NCBI GenBank assembly: GCA_002027195.1
Contig: MWJO01000027.1
Coordinates: 20,636 to 84,635, forward strand
Direction of reading: 5' to 3'
From: Streptomyces sp. GKU 895
Lineage (GTDB): Bacteria; Actinomycetota; Actinomycetes; Streptomycetales; Streptomycetaceae
DNA: 64,000 bases
The notes beneath the pieces are model-generated. The model was given only the letters and a program-made list of their open reading frames with translations, searched no databases and had not been told where the DNA came from. This document shows positions 37,818-48,071 of this stretch, in pieces. Position 1 is the first letter of the stretch. Each line of letters starts with the position of its first letter. Position numbers and translations under genes: made by a program.

Positions 37818-40622
37818 ATGATCAGACCGGCCGGCGGCGACGCCGACCCGAACCCCGTCCCGGCGCGCCGCAGTTCGCGCGTGAAGCGCTTCATCGCGGC
37901 CGCTGCCGGCGCCACCATCACGGCGGCGAGCCTCATGCTCACCGCCGTCGCCCCCGCACAGGCCGCCACCACCGTGCACACGTATGCCCCGACGGGAGTG
38001 GGAGGCGGTACGACGACGTCCCCGGACGTGGCGTCCACCAAATACCAGGTGCAAGTCGCCGGCACACCCGTCCAGGCTGTCCAGTACACCCAGAACGGCC
38101 ACAATTTCGACATCGCCCGCTTCGCCTCGGACTCCCGGACTCCGACGATCACGGTCACGCTGCCCAGCACCACGATCGACACGGTGAACGTCTATCCGGC
38201 CCGCTACTACCCCTCCAGCAGCATCTCGGTAGGTGCGGACAAGCACACCCTGACGTTCCAGATGTCGGCCGCCGCCGGGTTGAACCAGGCGATCGTGATG
38301 GTCAACGGCGACTCGACCAACGCCACGGGACAGCCCTACCTGGCGGTCGTCAACGACCCTCTGGAGGACCCGGCGCAGCGTCCGGACACCACGAGCGCAC
38401 CGGACGGTTCCGGCGTCAATCTGCAGACCGGTGTCCTCAACTTCCAGGAGTTCGCGGCGAAATACCTCGCGGCGCACCCCAACAGCGCGGCGCAGAAGGC
38501 TCCCGCCGCGACGACGAGCTCCATGGCCGGCAAGACCGTCAACGGCACCGCGATACCCGCCGGTCAGCAGAGCTCGGCCGGGAGTCTGGTGAGCGCGAGC
38601 AGCGTCAATGTGCGCTACCCGAAGGTGCGGGCGATGGCCGCAGGCGACGTCACCTACGCCCTGCAGGCCGCCCTCGACACCATCAAGGCCAACCCCACGG
38701 CGCTGAACACGCTCTACTTCCCGAACGGCACATACGTGTGGTCAGGTCTCCTGGTCAACGGTCTGGACGGCGGCAAGCTCAAGGGCGGCAAGCTGAAGAT
38801 CTACACCGACGAAGGCGCCCTGCTGAAGAACCGCATCCAGGCGTACATGGAGGCGTTCGAGCCGGCGATCGGGATCATCAACTCGAGCGACATCGAGATC
38901 GACGGCCGCGGCGTCTTCGACGGCAACGGCGTGGCGAACTACAACGCTTCCAGCAGCGGTGATCTGCACGACGCGTACCGCAGCCAGCACCAGGGCGGCG
39001 TCATGGTCATGCACTCGTCGGACATCACCTTCAACGACACCTACGAGCGCAACGCGAAGCAGTGGAACTACGAGACCCACAGCGCCAACCGCGTGACGTT
39101 CAACAACATCAAGGCCCTCACCCCGTACCGCCAGCCGTGGATCGACGGGACGGACTTCGCGAGCGGCCAGGACATCACCGCCAACGGCGTCTTCACGCTC
39201 GGCAACGACGACGCGTTCGCCTCCGGCCACTACAACCCCAGCGACGGCTTCACCCCGCTGGCCTCCGGCGTGTGGAACAACTTCCAGCTCGGCACCGCCA
39301 GCGCCGACGTCCAGGGCTATGTCAACGCGGTGGCCGCCCACGACACCGTCGCCGACGATCTCGGGTTCGACAACTACCACTGGGACAACGCGGACTCGAA
39401 GAACATCTCGGTCAGCAACACCCTGAACTGGTCCGTCGCGGCCGGCAACGCGATCCGGATCGGATGGAGTTCGTACGGGTACCGGCTCACCAACTACTCG
39501 TTCGACAACTTCAACTCCGTGTCGCCGGCGGCCGGCGGCATCTTCACCCACAACAGCCCCAACCCGTACCCGCGCATCCAGAGCATCGTGGTGAAGAACA
39601 GCTCGATTGACACCTCCCGGTTCACCAAGGGACCGATCGGGCTCAACGGCGGCAACGGATCCACCCAGACCATCACCGCCGACCAGCAGGCGACGTACGG
39701 GTACGCCCCCAACCCCGACGGGTCGGGCGCCGCGTACACCTACACCAGGGCCCCGATCGGCACCTTCACACTCGACAACGTGTGGTTCTCGCAGCAGAAC
39801 ACGAGCAGCTCGCTGAACGGCACCACGAACGCGACGCTGAACAACATCCGCGTCGCGGGCCGGCTCGTCGAATACACCAGCCAGCTCCCGCTGACGACGA
39901 GCGGGATCGGCACCCTGACCAGCACCTACACGGCCGCGAACGGCCAGACCCAGAACGTCAGGGCCGGTGCCCTCACCAGTGGTGACACCTGGGTGGGTGC
40001 GTGGACCGGCGACCAGACCAAGAACAACTCCTCGGACCTGACCCTCATCACCCGCAACACCGGGGTCGGCCTGATGGGGGAGCAGTACACCACCGGATCC
40101 GGGGACGGAAAGCTCTCCTACATCCAGTTCCCCCTCACCAGCCTCACCAAGGCACCGACCCAGGCGACACTCCATCTCACCTACGTCGGCCACCGCTACT
40201 CGTCGGTCCCGTCGACCGACACCGACCAGCTCCTCGTACAGCCGGTCAGCGACACCACCTGCACCGGCGGCGGCACATCCTGCCCGGTCAACACGATGAC
40301 CTGGCAGAACCGGCCGAGCTTCACGGCCACGGCCTCCTCCGTCGCCAAGTCGGCCACGTTCACCCTCGGTTCCACCCTCGTCCCCGAAGGCGGCGGGACC
40401 CACCAGGGCAACGCCATCGACGGCCGTGACATCACCGTCGACATCACCTCCTTCGTCCAGGACGCCTACGCGGCCAAGCAGGCCACACTCCTGCTCGCCG
40501 TCGGCAACGCGGGGGGCACCAACCACGAGCTGCGGTTCGTCAGCTCGGAAGGCGCCACCGGCTCCGGAAAGCTCACCAACGGGACCGCCGAGATGGCGCC
40601 CGGGGTGACCGTGACCCCGTAG
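37818..40622 (+). CDS. Secreted GH28/GH49-like (clan GH-N) beta-helix glycosidase with C-terminal DNRLRE/CBM96-like domain
   Basis: 934 residues. Order: long export signal (~1-50, LTAVAPAQAAT), N-terminal beta-sandwich (~55-170, YQVQVAGTPVQAVQY, VNVYPARYY), parallel beta-helix (~255-720) and a DNRLRE-type sandwich (~735-934, TWVGAWTGDQ, YIQFPLTSLTKAPTQATLHL). The helix contains DIEIDGRGVFDGNG and FTLGNDDAFASGH; the paired Asp (NDD) matches catalytic acids of clan GH-N. The N-terminal sandwich resembles GH49 dextranase/isopullulanase proteins, so dextran or a pectin-like polymer are both possible substrates. Transcribed away from the LacI unit. Confidence 0.8.
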   Translation: MIRPAGGDADPNPVPARRSSRVKRFIAAAAGATITAASLMLTAVAPAQAATTVHTYAPTGVGGGTTTSPDVASTKYQVQVAGTPVQAVQYTQNGHNFDIARFASDSRTPTITVTLPSTTIDTVNVYPARYYPSSSISVGADKHTLTFQMSAAAGLNQAIVMVNGDSTNATGQPYLAVVNDPLEDPAQRPDTTSAPDGSGVNLQTGVLNFQEFAAKYLAAHPNSAAQKAPAATTSSMAGKTVNGTAIPAGQQSSAGSLVSASSVNVRYPKVRAMAAGDVTYALQAALDTIKANPTALNTLYFPNGTYVWSGLLVNGLDGGKLKGGKLKIYTDEGALLKNRIQAYMEAFEPAIGIINSSDIEIDGRGVFDGNGVANYNASSSGDLHDAYRSQHQGGVMVMHSSDITFNDTYERNAKQWNYETHSANRVTFNNIKALTPYRQPWIDGTDFASGQDITANGVFTLGNDDAFASGHYNPSDGFTPLASGVWNNFQLGTASADVQGYVNAVAAHDTVADDLGFDNYHWDNADSKNISVSNTLNWSVAAGNAIRIGWSSYGYRLTNYSFDNFNSVSPAAGGIFTHNSPNPYPRIQSIVVKNSSIDTSRFTKGPIGLNGGNGSTQTITADQQATYGYAPNPDGSGAAYTYTRAPIGTFTLDNVWFSQQNTSSSLNGTTNATLNNIRVAGRLVEYTSQLPLTTSGIGTLTSTYTAANGQTQNVRAGALTSGDTWVGAWTGDQTKNNSSDLTLITRNTGVGLMGEQYTTGSGDGKLSYIQFPLTSLTKAPTQATLHLTYVGHRYSSVPSTDTDQLLVQPVSDTTCTGGGTSCPVNTMTWQNRPSFTATASSVAKSATFTLGSTLVPEGGGTHQGNAIDGRDITVDITSFVQDAYAAKQATLLLAVGNAGGTNHELRFVSSEGATGSGKLTNGTAEMAPGVTVTP

Positions 40623-40630
40623 CCACTCCA

Positions 40631-40661
40631 GGCCGGTCCGTCCCCGCGGGGCGGGCCGGCC
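40631..40661 (+). terminator. Hairpin terminator after the GH28/GH49-like gene
   Basis: Nearly perfect GC-rich stem: GGCCGG and CCGGCC ends with CCCC/GGGG inner pairing and two mismatches, ~10 bp past the stop codon. Confidence 0.65.
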
Positions 40662-40786
40662 TCAGCCGTCCGGGTCCGCCGTCGACGGCTGATCCGGCCA
40701 CCGCAGGTCTGACACAGCGCTGTTGCCCACCACCGCACCCACCCCTGTGCTCTGCCGCACTCGCCGTCCGACAACGGAGCCGCCCC

Positions 40787-43687
40787 ATGTCCCTGCCCGA
40801 GTTGCCCCTCAACCGTCGGCGTTTCCTCACCACGGCCGCCCTCGCCGCCGGCGCCGCGGCCCTGCCCGGCCCCGTCTTCGCCTCCCGGGCCGCCGCGGCC
40901 GTACCGCCCCAGGTCACCCTGCCCGACCGCGGCATCTGGGACCACGCCACCGCCTCTGCCTGGACCGACGGGTTCCTGAGCGGAAACGGCGAGTACGGGG
41001 CCGTCTACTACGGGGAGCCGACACTCGAGAAGATGATCGTCAATCATCACCGGTTCGTGCTGCCCAACGGCAGCCGGAGCGTCATGCCCCCGGTGATCTC
41101 GCCGTACCTCGAAGCCGCCCGGGACCAGGCGCTGGCCGGCGACTACTCCGGTGCCTCCACCACCTTCGCCCACGGCTGGAGCCTGCGCTGGACCCAGACC
41201 TTCCACCCCGGCTACGAACTCCAGCTCAGCACCCCGGGCATGACCACCGTCAACGACTTCGCCCGCATCACCGACTTCCGCACCGGCGAGATCACCCACA
41301 CCTGGACCGACCAGTACGGCACCTGGAAGCGCCGCGTCTTCGTCTCCCGCGCCGACCAGGTCATCGTCCACGAACTGCTGCCCGCCACCGGTCGCACCGT
41401 GGACACCACCGTCAGCGTCAACACCGCTCTCACGGGCGTGCCGACCAGCGTGGCCTTCTCCGCCACCGCCACCGTCACCAGTGGCGACGGTTACCTGAAC
41501 CTGCGCGGCACCTACCCCTCCGGGAAGGGCGCCTTCGGCTATGAGGGCGTCACCCGCGTCGTGGCCTTGGGCAACGGCTCCTCCGTCACCGCCGACGGGC
41601 AGACCCTGGTGGTCGCCAAGGCCACCAAGGTGCTGCTGCTGACCAAGCTCGGCCGCTACGAGACCTCCACCGGCTGGAACAGCCGGCCCCTGCACACGGC
41701 CCTCGCCGCGCTGACGGCCGACTACGCCACCCTCCTCGGCCGCCACGCGCCCAAGCACCAGGCCATGTACGACCGCTCCAGCATCGACCTCAACGTCTCC
41801 GCAGCCGACCGCCAGTTGGCCACCAGCGAGCTCATAGCCCGCCAGAACGGCAACGCGTCCGCCATCGACGTCGCACTGCTGGAGCGGATGTACGACTCCG
41901 GCCGCTATCTCTTCATCAGCTCCAGCGGCGTCCTGCCACCTCGCCTGACCGGCATCTGGACCGGCACCTGGAACGGCTCCTGGGCCGACGACTTCACCAC
42001 CGACGCCAACATCAATCTCCAGGTCGCCGGCGGCAACATCCTCGACCTCACCGACGCCATGCAGGGCTACTTCGACCTGATCCTCGGGCAGTTGCAGCAC
42101 TGGCGCGACAACGCCACCAACCTCTACGGCGCCCGCGGCTTCCTCGCCCCGTCCCGGACCGACGGCGAGTACGGGCACATGCTGCACTTCAACAACACCA
42201 GCTTCCCCGGCGAGGCCTGGACCGGCGGCGCCGACTGGCTGCTCTACCCGCTTCTGGAGTACTACCAGGTCACCGGCGACGCGGCCTTCTACAAGAACAA
42301 ACTGGGTCCGGCCCTGATGGAACTGGCCCTGTTCTACGAGGACTTCCTCACCCGGACCGACTCCAGCGGCAAGGCCGTCTTCGTCCCCTCCTACTCCATG
42401 GAGAACAGCCCGGCCACCACACGCCAGGCGTTCTCGATCAACGCCACCGGCGACATCATGGCCGGCCGGCACGCCCTCCAGGCCGCCATCGACGCGGCCC
42501 AGACCCTCGGCCTGGAACAGGGCAACGGCCAGGGGGTGCAACGCTGGACCGCCCTGCTCGCCACGCTGCCCGACTACACCGTCAACAGCGACGGGGCGCT
42601 CGCCGAGTGGTCCTGGCCCGGCCTGACCGACAACTACAACCACCGGCACGTCCAACACCTGTACGGCGCCTGGCCGCTGCACGAGATCAACCCCGAGGAC
42701 GAGCCCGACCTGGTCAGGTACGCGGCCAAGGCCCTGGACAAGAGAGCCGACCAGAACTATTCCGCCCACGGCAGCCTCCACCGGGCGCTGGCCCGCGCCC
42801 GCCTGAAGGACGGCCCCGGCGTCTACGGCAACCTGCTGAAGATCTACGGCAAGAACATGGTGTGGCGGTCCCTGATGACCTCCCACAACCCCAACCTGGA
42901 CATCTACAACTGCGACGCCGCCAACACCATCCCCGCCGTCCTCGGCGAAGCACTCGTCTACACCCGCCCCGGTGTCCTGGAGATCCTCCCCGCCCTCCCC
43001 GACCAGCTCGCCAAGGGCACGATCAACGGCGTCCGCGGCCGCAACCGCATCACCGTCCAGTCGCTGTCCTGGGACACGGAGGCCCGCACGGCCACCGTCA
43101 CACTCACCTCCGACGTCGACCAGGACGTCACCTTCATCTGCCGGCGCGGCATCACCTCCGTCAGCACCGGCGCGACGGTCACCACGTCGTCGCTGGGCAA
43201 CCACGCCCGCAGGGTGTCGCTGACCGCGGGAACGCGCACCACGATCACGATCGGCCTGCTGACCGGCCCCTTCAAGCTGGTCAACCGAAGGAGCGGCAAG
43301 GTCATGGACGTCTCCGGCTCGTCCACCGCCGACGGCGGGCCCGTCATCCAGAACACGTGGTCCGGCGGCGCGAACCAGCAGTGGAAGCTGCTCCCCGACC
43401 ACGACGGCTCGTTCCGGGTGTCCAACGTCAACAGCGGCAAGGTGCTCGACGTCCCGGGCGGCGCGACCAGCAACGGCACAGCCCTGGACCAGGCCTCGGA
43501 CGCCGACGGCAGCCACCAGTGGTGGAAGCTCGTTCCGGCTGCCACCAGCGGCTACTACCGCCTCGTCAACATCAGGAGCGGGTTGTGCGCGGACGTGCAG
43601 AGCGGATCCACCGCCGACGGCGCCAAGATCATCCAGTGGCCGGCCAACGGCGGCTCCAACCAGGAATGGCAGCCAGTGGGACTGTGA
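40787..43687 (+). CDS. Secreted GH95 alpha-L-fucosidase/galactosidase-type enzyme with C-terminal ricin-type module
   Basis: 966 residues. A Tat signal (NRRRFLTTAALAAGAAALPG) begins the protein. The GH95 domain (~45-790) shows family elements: WTDGFLSGNGEYGAVYYGEP, NHHRFVLPNG, DANINLQVAGGN (the substrate-site NxN region) and LWTGTWNGSW-like GIWTGTWNGSW. GH95 removes alpha-1,2-L-fucose or alpha-L-galactose from xyloglucan and related side chains. Residues ~826-966 are a ricin-type lectin domain with three QxW repeats. Together with GH74 upstream in the island it suggests fucosylated xyloglucan as a target. Confidence 0.9.
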   Translation: MSLPELPLNRRRFLTTAALAAGAAALPGPVFASRAAAAVPPQVTLPDRGIWDHATASAWTDGFLSGNGEYGAVYYGEPTLEKMIVNHHRFVLPNGSRSVMPPVISPYLEAARDQALAGDYSGASTTFAHGWSLRWTQTFHPGYELQLSTPGMTTVNDFARITDFRTGEITHTWTDQYGTWKRRVFVSRADQVIVHELLPATGRTVDTTVSVNTALTGVPTSVAFSATATVTSGDGYLNLRGTYPSGKGAFGYEGVTRVVALGNGSSVTADGQTLVVAKATKVLLLTKLGRYETSTGWNSRPLHTALAALTADYATLLGRHAPKHQAMYDRSSIDLNVSAADRQLATSELIARQNGNASAIDVALLERMYDSGRYLFISSSGVLPPRLTGIWTGTWNGSWADDFTTDANINLQVAGGNILDLTDAMQGYFDLILGQLQHWRDNATNLYGARGFLAPSRTDGEYGHMLHFNNTSFPGEAWTGGADWLLYPLLEYYQVTGDAAFYKNKLGPALMELALFYEDFLTRTDSSGKAVFVPSYSMENSPATTRQAFSINATGDIMAGRHALQAAIDAAQTLGLEQGNGQGVQRWTALLATLPDYTVNSDGALAEWSWPGLTDNYNHRHVQHLYGAWPLHEINPEDEPDLVRYAAKALDKRADQNYSAHGSLHRALARARLKDGPGVYGNLLKIYGKNMVWRSLMTSHNPNLDIYNCDAANTIPAVLGEALVYTRPGVLEILPALPDQLAKGTINGVRGRNRITVQSLSWDTEARTATVTLTSDVDQDVTFICRRGITSVSTGATVTTSSLGNHARRVSLTAGTRTTITIGLLTGPFKLVNRRSGKVMDVSGSSTADGGPVIQNTWSGGANQQWKLLPDHDGSFRVSNVNSGKVLDVPGGATSNGTALDQASDADGSHQWWKLVPAATSGYYRLVNIRSGLCADVQSGSTADGAKIIQWPANGGSNQEWQPVGL

Positions 43688-43800
43688 CGGCCCTGGGCAC
43701 GCGAGTGGCGGCGATCCGACTCGGCAGAGCGGCATGACGACGGGGTACAGCTTCGCGAATACGGTGGCCGCAACGCGCCAACATTGCCACACTCCGTCAT

Positions 43801-46207
43801 GTGTCGTGGAGTACGGGGGAGTTGAAGCCGAAAAGGCTGGCAGCGCTTGGTGTCTTCGTATTGATTCTGGCCGCGGGGTTCTGGGCCGCCTTCACCTTCG
43901 TCGAGAACGAGAAGCTGCTCGACCTCGTCGTCGCCGTCGCGGGGACGCTTCTGGTGGCGCCGCTGCTCTGGGCAGGTCGCATCCTGGCGGAGAACATCAG
44001 GTCCACCGGTGATGAGGCATCCGAGCTGTTGGCGAAGGCGGCCGAGGCGCTGGCGAAGGATGCCAGTGCGCTGTACAGGAAGCGGCAGGGAAACCGGCGT
44101 CTGGACCCAACAGAGCGTCCGGTTCCGGTGCGCTGGGCATGGGCGCATCACGAAGGCGTCGGCCTGCCCGAGGCAGTCGTCGGGCCGGGGGCCGGCGTCG
44201 GCACGCCGTCCTTCGCCGTACTGCCCGACGCCGAGGCTGCCTCGCCGGACACCCTGAACGAGGGGGAGCTCGACGACCTGTTCCATGTCTACGCCGGTAT
44301 CCAGACCGGGCGCATGGTCGTACTCGGGGAACTCGGAGCCGGCAAGTCGGCGGCTGCGGTTCTCCTGGCGGTAAAGGCGCTTGCGCACCGTGAAGACATT
44401 CGCGAGCCGGCGAACCGTGAACAGGCGCCCGTACCGGTCCTGCTCACCCCGTACGGGTGGAACCCTGAGCGGCAGACAGCGCAGGAATGGCTCGCCGAAC
44501 GGCTCGTGAGCGACTTCAAGAGCTTTCGAGGGCGCCGCTTCGACCCGCGAACGCCGGCGCGGTTGATCGACGAGGGGCGCATCGCGGTGTTCCTCGACGG
44601 CTTCGACGAGATCGACACCAGAAAACGAGTGGCGGCCCTGGAAGCTCTGCACGGGCTCAGTCGCCAAGTCCGGGTGGTGATCTTCAGCAGGAGCGAGGAA
44701 TTCATCCAGGCGCTGCACGCACAGCCGCTGTCCGGTGCCGCCGTGCTCGAGCTTCAACCGGTGGCCGCCGAGACGGCTGCGGACTGTTTCGCGGACTGGC
44801 AGACCGCCGGACTGCCGCCCCGTCTGCGCGAACGCCTGGCGGAACACCTGTGGGCACATCCTGACGGCGTCCTGGGGCAGGCGCTCAGCACGCCGCTCAT
44901 GCTGACCCTGCTCAGAGACGCCTTCCGCGGCATGGACGCTGCGGAGGCCACGGAAGTCGTGGACAAGCTCCTCTCGCCTTCGGAGTTCACCTCCGCCGAG
45001 GAGATCAACGACTATCTGCTCGATCGCGTCCTGCCCGCCGCGTACCCCCCGAGCCGTCCGGGTGCCCCCACTCCGTACACCCGGGATCAAGCGGAGCGCT
45101 GGCTGCGTCTCATCGCCGCCAGGATGACCGCCCACGGGACGCCCGAGCTGGCATGGTGGCAGATGCACGAGTGGGCCTCCGCCTCGTGGCGGATCGCGGG
45201 GGGTGTGGTCGGTGGCGGACTCGCCGCGGGGCTGGCTGCCGCACTCGTCTCCTGGTTCACCGATGATCTCGGTGAGCGGACCGTCATCGGTTTTCTCCCG
45301 GCCTCGGCGGTGGGCGGCGTCCTGGGACTCGCCACCGCGATCGTGACCGAACGGCGGGCCACGCACGTCAACTTCCCCGGCGGTTCCGGCGAAACCCGGT
45401 TCAACCTGGGGATGGGGCTGATGGCCGGTCTCGCTGTCGGGAGCGCGGTGGCGCTGACCGTCGGCCCTGCGTCCGGTCCGGCAGCAGCCGCCACGGTGGG
45501 TCTGGCCGCCGCTCTGACGGCCGGAACCGCGACGGGAAGGGCCGCAGGCGGAGATGGTGTGCCTCCTCCGCACTTCACCACTGACCCGAACGCCAAGCCG
45601 GCGGAACGGTTTCTGGGCCGTCTCATCGCGGGAATCCAGGCCGGCCTCGGCGCGGGGATACCGGCCGGGCTGGCCGGCGGTATCCCGCTCGGACTCGCGC
45701 AGGGCCTGCAGCGCGGGCTCGGTGTCGGCCTGGCGATCGGTTTCGCCTACGTCCTCGCGTTCGGGCTCCTGGACGGCTTCACCCGCATCACGCCCGACCA
45801 GGACTCTCCGGTCGGCCCGCTGTCGGTCTGGGATCAGGACCGAAGGCACGGGCCTGGCAACGGGGGTTGTCTTCGGCCTCGCCATGGGGTTCGCCGCAGG
45901 GCTCACCGATGCCCTCGCCACCGCCCGCCATGATCCGCTCAGTGTGGCGGTACCGGTAGGACTGATCACCGGAGTGGTGATCGGGGTCGTCACCGGGACC
46001 GCGGCCGGGCTCACCGTGTCCAACAGCTGGCGGACCGCGGTCGTGTTCGTGCAGTTGTGGGCGCAGGGAGTCGTCCCGCTGCGCGCCATGCGTTTCCTGG
46101 ACGACGCCTGCAAACGGCAGGTGCTGCGGGAGACCGGCCCCACCTATCAATTCCGGCACACCCGTCTGCGGGATCGGCTGACCGCTCTGGCCGCCGACCA
46201 AGGCTGA
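43801..46207 (+). CDS. NACHT-type STAND NTPase with N- and C-terminal membrane regions (frameshifted)
   Basis: Predicted membrane-bound NTPase. Two hydrophobic segments lie at 13-35 and 40-60. The NTPase domain has Walker A GELGAGKS (176-183) and Walker B VFLDGFDEID (263-272), with a sensor-like VVIFSRSEEF following, as in NACHT ATPases. The C-terminal third is Gly/Ala-rich with many short membrane segments (GGVVGGGLAAGLAAALVSWF, then AAATVGLAAALTAGTATG). The frame breaks at ~45845-45855. Removing one base (or adding two) joins DQD to TGLATGVVFGLAMG and gives ~801 residues. The start is uncertain: GTG 43801 lacks a ribosome-binding site. No effector partner is adjacent. Such proteins are common in Streptomyces with unknown roles; some bacterial NACHT proteins defend against phage. 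Confidence 0.8.
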
Positions 46208-46251
46208 ACACGGGTCCGGTACGTGGAGACTCCCGTCCGCGTCCGTTTCGC

Positions 46252-46288
46252 GTGCCCCCTGGAAGCCCTTCGACCAGCCAGGGGGCAC
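46252..46288. terminator. Bidirectional terminator between NACHT and GH16 genes
   Basis: Perfect 11-bp arms, GTGCCCCCTGG and its complement, with a 15-nt loop between the convergent genes. Confidence 0.8.
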
Positions 46289-46299
46289 AGCGGGGGCAC

Positions 46300-47034
46300 C
46301 TAGGGGTTGTACGGCGTGTGGGTGATGGAGGAGACCTTGAGGTAGCGGGCGCCGTCAGAGGTGGCCCAGGTGGAGGAGTCCGGGTTGCCGGGCCAGTCAC
46401 CGCCGACGGCGATGTTGGCGATGAAGCGCAGGCTCGTCCCGGCCGGGGTTCTGTACCAGGTGGTGCCCGTGATGTTGCCGTCCACGGCGAAGTCGATGTG
46501 GTCCGGGAACCAGCTGAACGAGTAGGTGTGGTACGCGTTGGTCCAGCCGGAGGAGTTGGTCCTGGAGAACTGCTGCTGGGCGTTGTTGATGTCGTGGGAC
46601 GTCTGGTAGACGACGTTCGGGTTCTGTCCGACGATCTCAGCGGCGTCGAACTCGGGCAGCCACGGATTCAGGGCTGCCGCCCACACGGCCGGCAACAGTC
46701 CCCGTCCGTTGGGCATGTTGGCGGTGAAGCTGTAGGTGCCGTACCCGTACGCCGCCGTCGACTCCACACGGCCCGAGTAGTAGACCCCGCCCCCGGCGTT
46801 GTACGCCTTGATCACCAGAGTGTTGCCCTCGTACCAGACGCAGTCCGGCCGGTACGTCTCCAGCTCGTTGTTGGCGGTCCACCTCGCGTTGATCTTGTTC
46901 CACGAGTTGACGGTCACCGGACTGCCCCAGGATGCGGCCCGTGCGGTCTGCGAACCCAGCATGAGCGCGGGAGGCACGGCCAGTGCGGCACCGAGTATGC
47001 GTCTGCGGCTGGGCCGGCGAGGTGGGAGGGTCAT
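46300..47034 (-). CDS. Secreted GH16 beta-glucanase-like enzyme
   Basis: 244 residues from an ATG at 47034 with GGAG upstream; a Tat-like signal (SRRRILGAALAVPPALMLG) supports this start. The catalytic motif of GH16 (ExDxxE) is present as EFDAAE, preceded by GRGLLPAVWAAALNPWLP and followed by WFPDHIDFAVDG. Expected activity is endo-hydrolysis of mixed-linkage or beta-1,3-glucan. There is no binding module, unlike most of the other secreted enzymes here. Its promoter carries a CebR-like box, pointing to control by cellobiose-type inducers. Confidence 0.88.
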   Translation of the reverse strand: MTLPPRRPSRRRILGAALAVPPALMLGSQTARAASWGSPVTVNSWNKINARWTANNELETYRPDCVWYEGNTLVIKAYNAGGGVYYSGRVESTAAYGYGTYSFTANMPNGRGLLPAVWAAALNPWLPEFDAAEIVGQNPNVVYQTSHDINNAQQQFSRTNSSGWTNAYHTYSFSWFPDHIDFAVDGNITGTTWYRTPAGTSLRFIANIAVGGDWPGNPDSSTWATSDGARYLKVSSITHTPYNP

Positions 47035-47067
47035 CGCAGCTCCATTGCTTGGATGAACGAGGGGGGT

Positions 47068-47081
47068 TGGGAGCGATCCCA
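47068..47081. promoter_or_regulatory. CebR-like operator TGGGAGCGATCCCA
   Basis: Differs at one position from the well-known Streptomyces CebR consensus TGGGAGCGCTCCCA. It lies between the predicted promoter (47100-47128) and the GH16 start codon, a typical repressing position. Confidence 0.75.
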
Positions 47082-47099
47082 CGCTCCACTTGTCGCTGG

Positions 47100-47128
47100 A
47101 CTGTAGGATTCCGTTTGACCTTTGACAA
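47100..47128 (-). promoter_or_regulatory. Predicted vegetative promoter of the GH16 gene
   Basis: On the minus strand: TTGTCA, 17-bp spacer, TACAGT. The expected transcription start falls just upstream of the CebR-like box. Confidence 0.6.
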
Positions 47129-47198
47129 GATGTGCCGCATTGATCTGTGCATTTCTTTGCTAGTTGAACGCACGGGCGGCCCCCCGGTCGTGCCCGGT

Positions 47199-48071
47199 TC
47201 ACATGCCGGCGGCCTCGGTGTGGTCGGGCCGGCGCAGGCCGTGAAGGTTGCGGTAGGCGGCCCTGGCGGGTGGGGTCCAGCCGTCCAGCAGGGCGGGGTC
47301 GGGGCGGTAGACCTCGACGCCGAGGGGGCGGCAGACGTCCAGGGGGTCGCGGGCGTCCGGGCCCCACAGTGGCACGGACAGGTCACCGCCGGGGCAGGTG
47401 GACAGGGCGCAGAGCAGGTCGGTCTCGGCGAAGAACTCGAAGTGGTCGCCGGGGCGCGCGGGGCAGTCCTTCATGAAGTACTGGTCGGCGTCGTTGAGGC
47501 CGGTGCACTGGAAGACGTTGAGCACGTCGTGCACGTCGAACTCGGTGAGTCCGTACGGCAGTACGGCCCGGACCAGGTTCGAGTGACAGTGGAAGTCGAA
47601 GTCCTCGCCGGTGAGCATGCGGTTGACGTACGGGTCGCAGCGGGTGCCCAGCAGGTCGTGGACGCGTCCGCCGTCGGCGTCGACGCCGTAGTCCGCCAGC
47701 GAGTCGGCGGTGACGGTCAGCAGGGGGCGCAGGAACGGCAGGTTCGACCAGATCCGGTCGTATGTCGAGATGTGCGCACGCTGCAACTGGCGGGTGCGGG
47801 CGGCCCACATGCGCTCGCGCGGGTCGTTGAGGTTCCACACGTTGAGGTCGCCGACCTGGGGGCCGTCGACGGTGACGATCCGGCACAGGTGTCCCTGGGG
47901 GACGGTCCAGGCGCGGCCGGAGCGTATCGGGATCTCGAAGGAGTCCACCAGCTCGTGCTCCACGCCGGCGAAGCGGTCGTAGAAGGCGCGGTCGACGTCG
48001 AGGGCGCCGCCCTTCGTGCTCTGGTAGGCGGCCGCCGCCTTGGACGACGCGGATGCGGTGGGGGAGGTCAT
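47199..48071 (-). CDS. DUF1989/urea carboxylase-associated family protein
   Basis: 290 residues. The fold shows a Cys/His metal-binding look: FEIPIRSGRAWTVPQGHLCRI, DLNVWNLNDPRERMW, DFHCHSNLVRA, DVLNVFQCTGLN and FFAETDLLCALSTCPGGD. Members are found with urea carboxylase/allophanate and amine-catabolism genes; the reaction of this protein is not known. Its ATG overlaps the stop of the upstream GntR gene by ATGA (48068-48071), so the two are translated together. The ABC transporter across the divergent region is the likely functional partner. Confidence 0.85.
   Translation of the reverse strand: MTSPTASASSKAAAAYQSTKGGALDVDRAFYDRFAGVEHELVDSFEIPIRSGRAWTVPQGHLCRIVTVDGPQVGDLNVWNLNDPRERMWAARTRQLQRAHISTYDRIWSNLPFLRPLLTVTADSLADYGVDADGGRVHDLLGTRCDPYVNRMLTGEDFDFHCHSNLVRAVLPYGLTEFDVHDVLNVFQCTGLNDADQYFMKDCPARPGDHFEFFAETDLLCALSTCPGGDLSVPLWGPDARDPLDVCRPLGVEVYRPDPALLDGWTPPARAAYRNLHGLRRPDHTEAAGM

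Noticed and set aside
40466..43792. 1,108-codon minus-strand open frame opposite the GH95 gene
   Set aside because: It is the antisense shadow of a high-GC gene: Gly/Val/Arg-rich, without domains, while the plus strand encodes a recognised GH95 enzyme.
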